Assembly: GCA_902514755.1 (NCBI GenBank)
Contig: CABXRY010000006.1
Span: 1 to 53,932 of the forward strand
Direction of reading: 5' to 3'
DNA: 53,932 nt
From: an uncultured Pelagibacteraceae bacterium
GTDB lineage: Bacteria; Pseudomonadota; Alphaproteobacteria; Pelagibacterales; Pelagibacteraceae
Each line of letters begins with the position of its first letter. The first letter of the stretch is position 1. The notes beneath the pieces were generated by a model that saw nothing but the letters and a program-made list of their open reading frames with translations, was not told the origin of the DNA and did no database searches. Below are positions 52,543-53,932 of the stretch, piece by piece. Made by a program: the position numbers and the translations under genes.

Positions 52543-53932
52543 TGAAAATAAAATTTATAATATCTACTTTAGTTTTATTTTTTAGTTTTGTTTCAACAAA
52601 CGTAAGTTCAAAAATTTTACCTCCTGGAACAGGAACACAAGCAGACGTTCCCTCAAACCTTTTAATATTGTTAGATAAATCTGGAAGTATGGGTTGGAGA
52701 ATGAGAAATGCTCAAGGGCTTAATTACATGTACGCATCTGCAACCGATAGTTCTGGAAATATTTATGTAGCACAATATTCTACTTATGGTGTTAAAAAAT
52801 ATAACTACTCTGATATGTCTAACGACACTTCATGGGGAAGCAATGGAACTGTTGGAAGAAGTGGATCTTGTAGAACTTATTATCCTTATGGAATTAAAGT
52901 TCATAACGGTATTATTTACGTAAGTAGTTATTATGATCGAAGAATTAGAAAAATTAGAGTTTCTGATGGAGCTTGCTTAGGCAGTATTACCCCAGGTCAC
53001 ACTTATGCTTATCCAAGATCAATAGATATTCATAATGGACATTTGTATGCTTCAACCAATCGTGGTTTGTTTACTTTAAATATAAGTAATGGCGCTAGTA
53101 AAATTTGTTCAGGCACTAATAGAAATGAATGGAGATATTCTTACACAATAACAGGTAGTGGAAGCTATTTGTATAGTCATTATAGCTATAGAATGTATAG
53201 AGGAACGCTGACAAGCTCAGGGTCCAACCTTTGTCCAACAAGTGTAAAAAATTATTACGACTCAAGTATGTCGTATGGCTACGGTATGACTGCCCACCCT
53301 ACCAATCCAAATGAATTATATTTCATGTCGAGAGGACGAAATTCAATATATAAAATAACTGTAAATTCTAATGGTACAGGTCGAACTATTAATTGGCAAA
53401 AAGGAAGGTATGGATACAATAAAACTTCAACTGCAACTCAAAATTACTTTTATTATCCATGGGGTATTCATTATGACGATGATAATGATCGATTAATTGT
53501 ATCAGGATATAACGCAAAAAAAATTCAAGTATTTGATAGTGACGGTGTCTTTATTAAAGATAAAGGTGGTGTCGCTGCTACGACAAGAATGGCTGCAGCA
53601 CACGCCGCTATTAAAGCAATCGTTACAGATTCTAATTTAACATCAGGAGTAAATTTTGGCTTTGGATATTGGTCAAGTAGTTGGAGTTCTAGACAATGGC
53701 CACCTGGATTTAGTTCTTGGTCAGGAAATATCACAACTGGTTCTGCTAAACCTTGTGATACTCAAAACTGTTTAAAAGTGAGAGTTCATAAAGATGGTGC
53801 TGCCCAAATTAATAAAATAATTTCATCAGTAAATGCCCGTGGAGGAACGGATGCTTATACTTTTATGAAAATTGCTGAGGATTATTATACTCACGGAAGT
53901 TTGAGTCCAATCGATACTAAATCACCTTGTCA
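52542..53932 (+). CDS. PilY1-like pilus adhesin with VWA domain, partial (3' end outside window)
   Basis: ATG at 52542 in the stop of the previous gene; open to the window end (463 codons). A signal peptide (FIISTLVLFFSFVS) precedes a VWA start VPSNLLILLDKSGSM with the MIDAS motif D45-x-S-x-S. The VWA is interrupted about residue 60. Until about 335 there are NHL-like strands (YPYGIKVHNGIIYVSSYYDR, YPRSIDIHNGHLYASTNRG, YPWGIHYDDDNDRLIVSGYN), a beta-propeller pattern. Then VWA helices resume (TRMAAAHAAIKAIVTD, NFGFGYWSSS). PilY1 normally has the propeller after the VWA. Frame is open with no stop. Confidence 0.82.
   Translation, partial: MKIKFIISTLVLFFSFVSTNVSSKILPPGTGTQADVPSNLLILLDKSGSMGWRMRNAQGLNYMYASATDSSGNIYVAQYSTYGVKKYNYSDMSNDTSWGSNGTVGRSGSCRTYYPYGIKVHNGIIYVSSYYDRRIRKIRVSDGACLGSITPGHTYAYPRSIDIHNGHLYASTNRGLFTLNISNGASKICSGTNRNEWRYSYTITGSGSYLYSHYSYRMYRGTLTSSGSNLCPTSVKNYYDSSMSYGYGMTAHPTNPNELYFMSRGRNSIYKITVNSNGTGRTINWQKGRYGYNKTSTATQNYFYYPWGIHYDDDNDRLIVSGYNAKKIQVFDSDGVFIKDKGGVAATTRMAAAHAAIKAIVTDSNLTSGVNFGFGYWSSSWSSRQWPPGFSSWSGNITTGSAKPCDTQNCLKVRVHKDGAAQINKIISSVNARGGTDAYTFMKIAEDYYTHGSLSPIDTKSPC

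Noticed and set aside
53525-53734. Antisense 69-codon frame at the window end
   Set aside because: It is opposite the PilY1-like gene, whose continuous frame and VWA/NHL motifs explain this stretch.
1-53932. CRISPR arrays, IS elements, prophage genes, rRNA or tRNA genes
   Set aside because: No evenly spaced direct repeats, transposase or phage motifs, or RNA gene signatures were found; gaps between genes are too short for most of these.

Overview
The window is a very A+T-rich, tightly packed stretch of a bacterial chromosome. Genes abut or overlap by 1-8 bases (ATGA, TAATG and GTGA junctions), no gene-free gap exceeds 165 bases, and there are no IS elements, phage genes, CRISPR arrays, rRNAs or tRNAs that I can see. 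The gene stock is many periplasmic-binding-protein ABC importers, DMT exporters, 2-oxoglutarate dioxygenases and small-compound catabolic enzymes. With the base composition this points to a streamlined marine alphaproteobacterium of the SAR11/Pelagibacterales type. That placement is an inference from style and gene content; no marker gene is present to prove it.

Region 1 (1-8.3 kb) holds amine/organic-acid catabolism: a beta-keto acid cleavage enzyme (partial), a class II aldolase/adducin protein, a hotdog thioesterase, an SMR pump, a TauD-type dioxygenase, then a coupled GMC oxidoreductase / DMT / DMT / 2OG-dioxygenase operon and a DUF218 protein. Region 2 (8.4-16.1 kb) is a catabolic operon behind an unusual 150-base leader: LLM flavin monooxygenase, an Xsc-like ThDP enzyme, a methyltransferase, an AA_synth (DUF1185) protein, an alpha/beta hydrolase and an aldehyde dehydrogenase, followed by a LivK-type binding protein and a strong terminator. 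Region 3 (16.2-28.9 kb, minus strand) contains two branched-chain-amino-acid-type ABC importers flanking an AzlCD exporter, a CsiD glutarate hydroxylase and a ProC-like reductase. It also has a 22-residue membrane micro-ORF between livM and an MFS gene.

Region 4 (29-38.5 kb) is mixed: LysE exporter, TIGR03643 protein, glutaredoxin, an orphan intimin-type (inverse autotransporter) beta-barrel with a secreted Cys-rich partner, MsrB, an HDAC-family deacetylase, a 2-hydroxyacid dehydrogenase, a DMT exporter, a lipoprotein and an HMA-domain protein. Its highlight is an ammonium transporter fused to a SpoIIE/RsbU-type PP2C phosphatase. Its natural partners, a STAS anti-sigma-antagonist protein and an RsbW-like HATPase, lie at 39.9-40.6 kb, divergent from a pilin gene.

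Region 5 (38.5 kb to the end) is a type IV pilus locus: two major-type pilins, PilC, PilB, an MshL/PilQ lipoprotein secretin, PilP, PilO and a fused PilM-PilN on the minus strand. On the plus strand are PilT, four minor pilins (FimU/GspH-, PilV-, PilW- and PilX-like), an unknown secreted protein and the start of a PilY1-like adhesin. In that adhesin a beta-propeller seems to be inserted inside the von Willebrand A domain.

The most interesting candidate system is the putative ammonium-gated partner-switching module (Amt-SpoIIE, STAS, RsbW-like) embedded next to the pilus genes.
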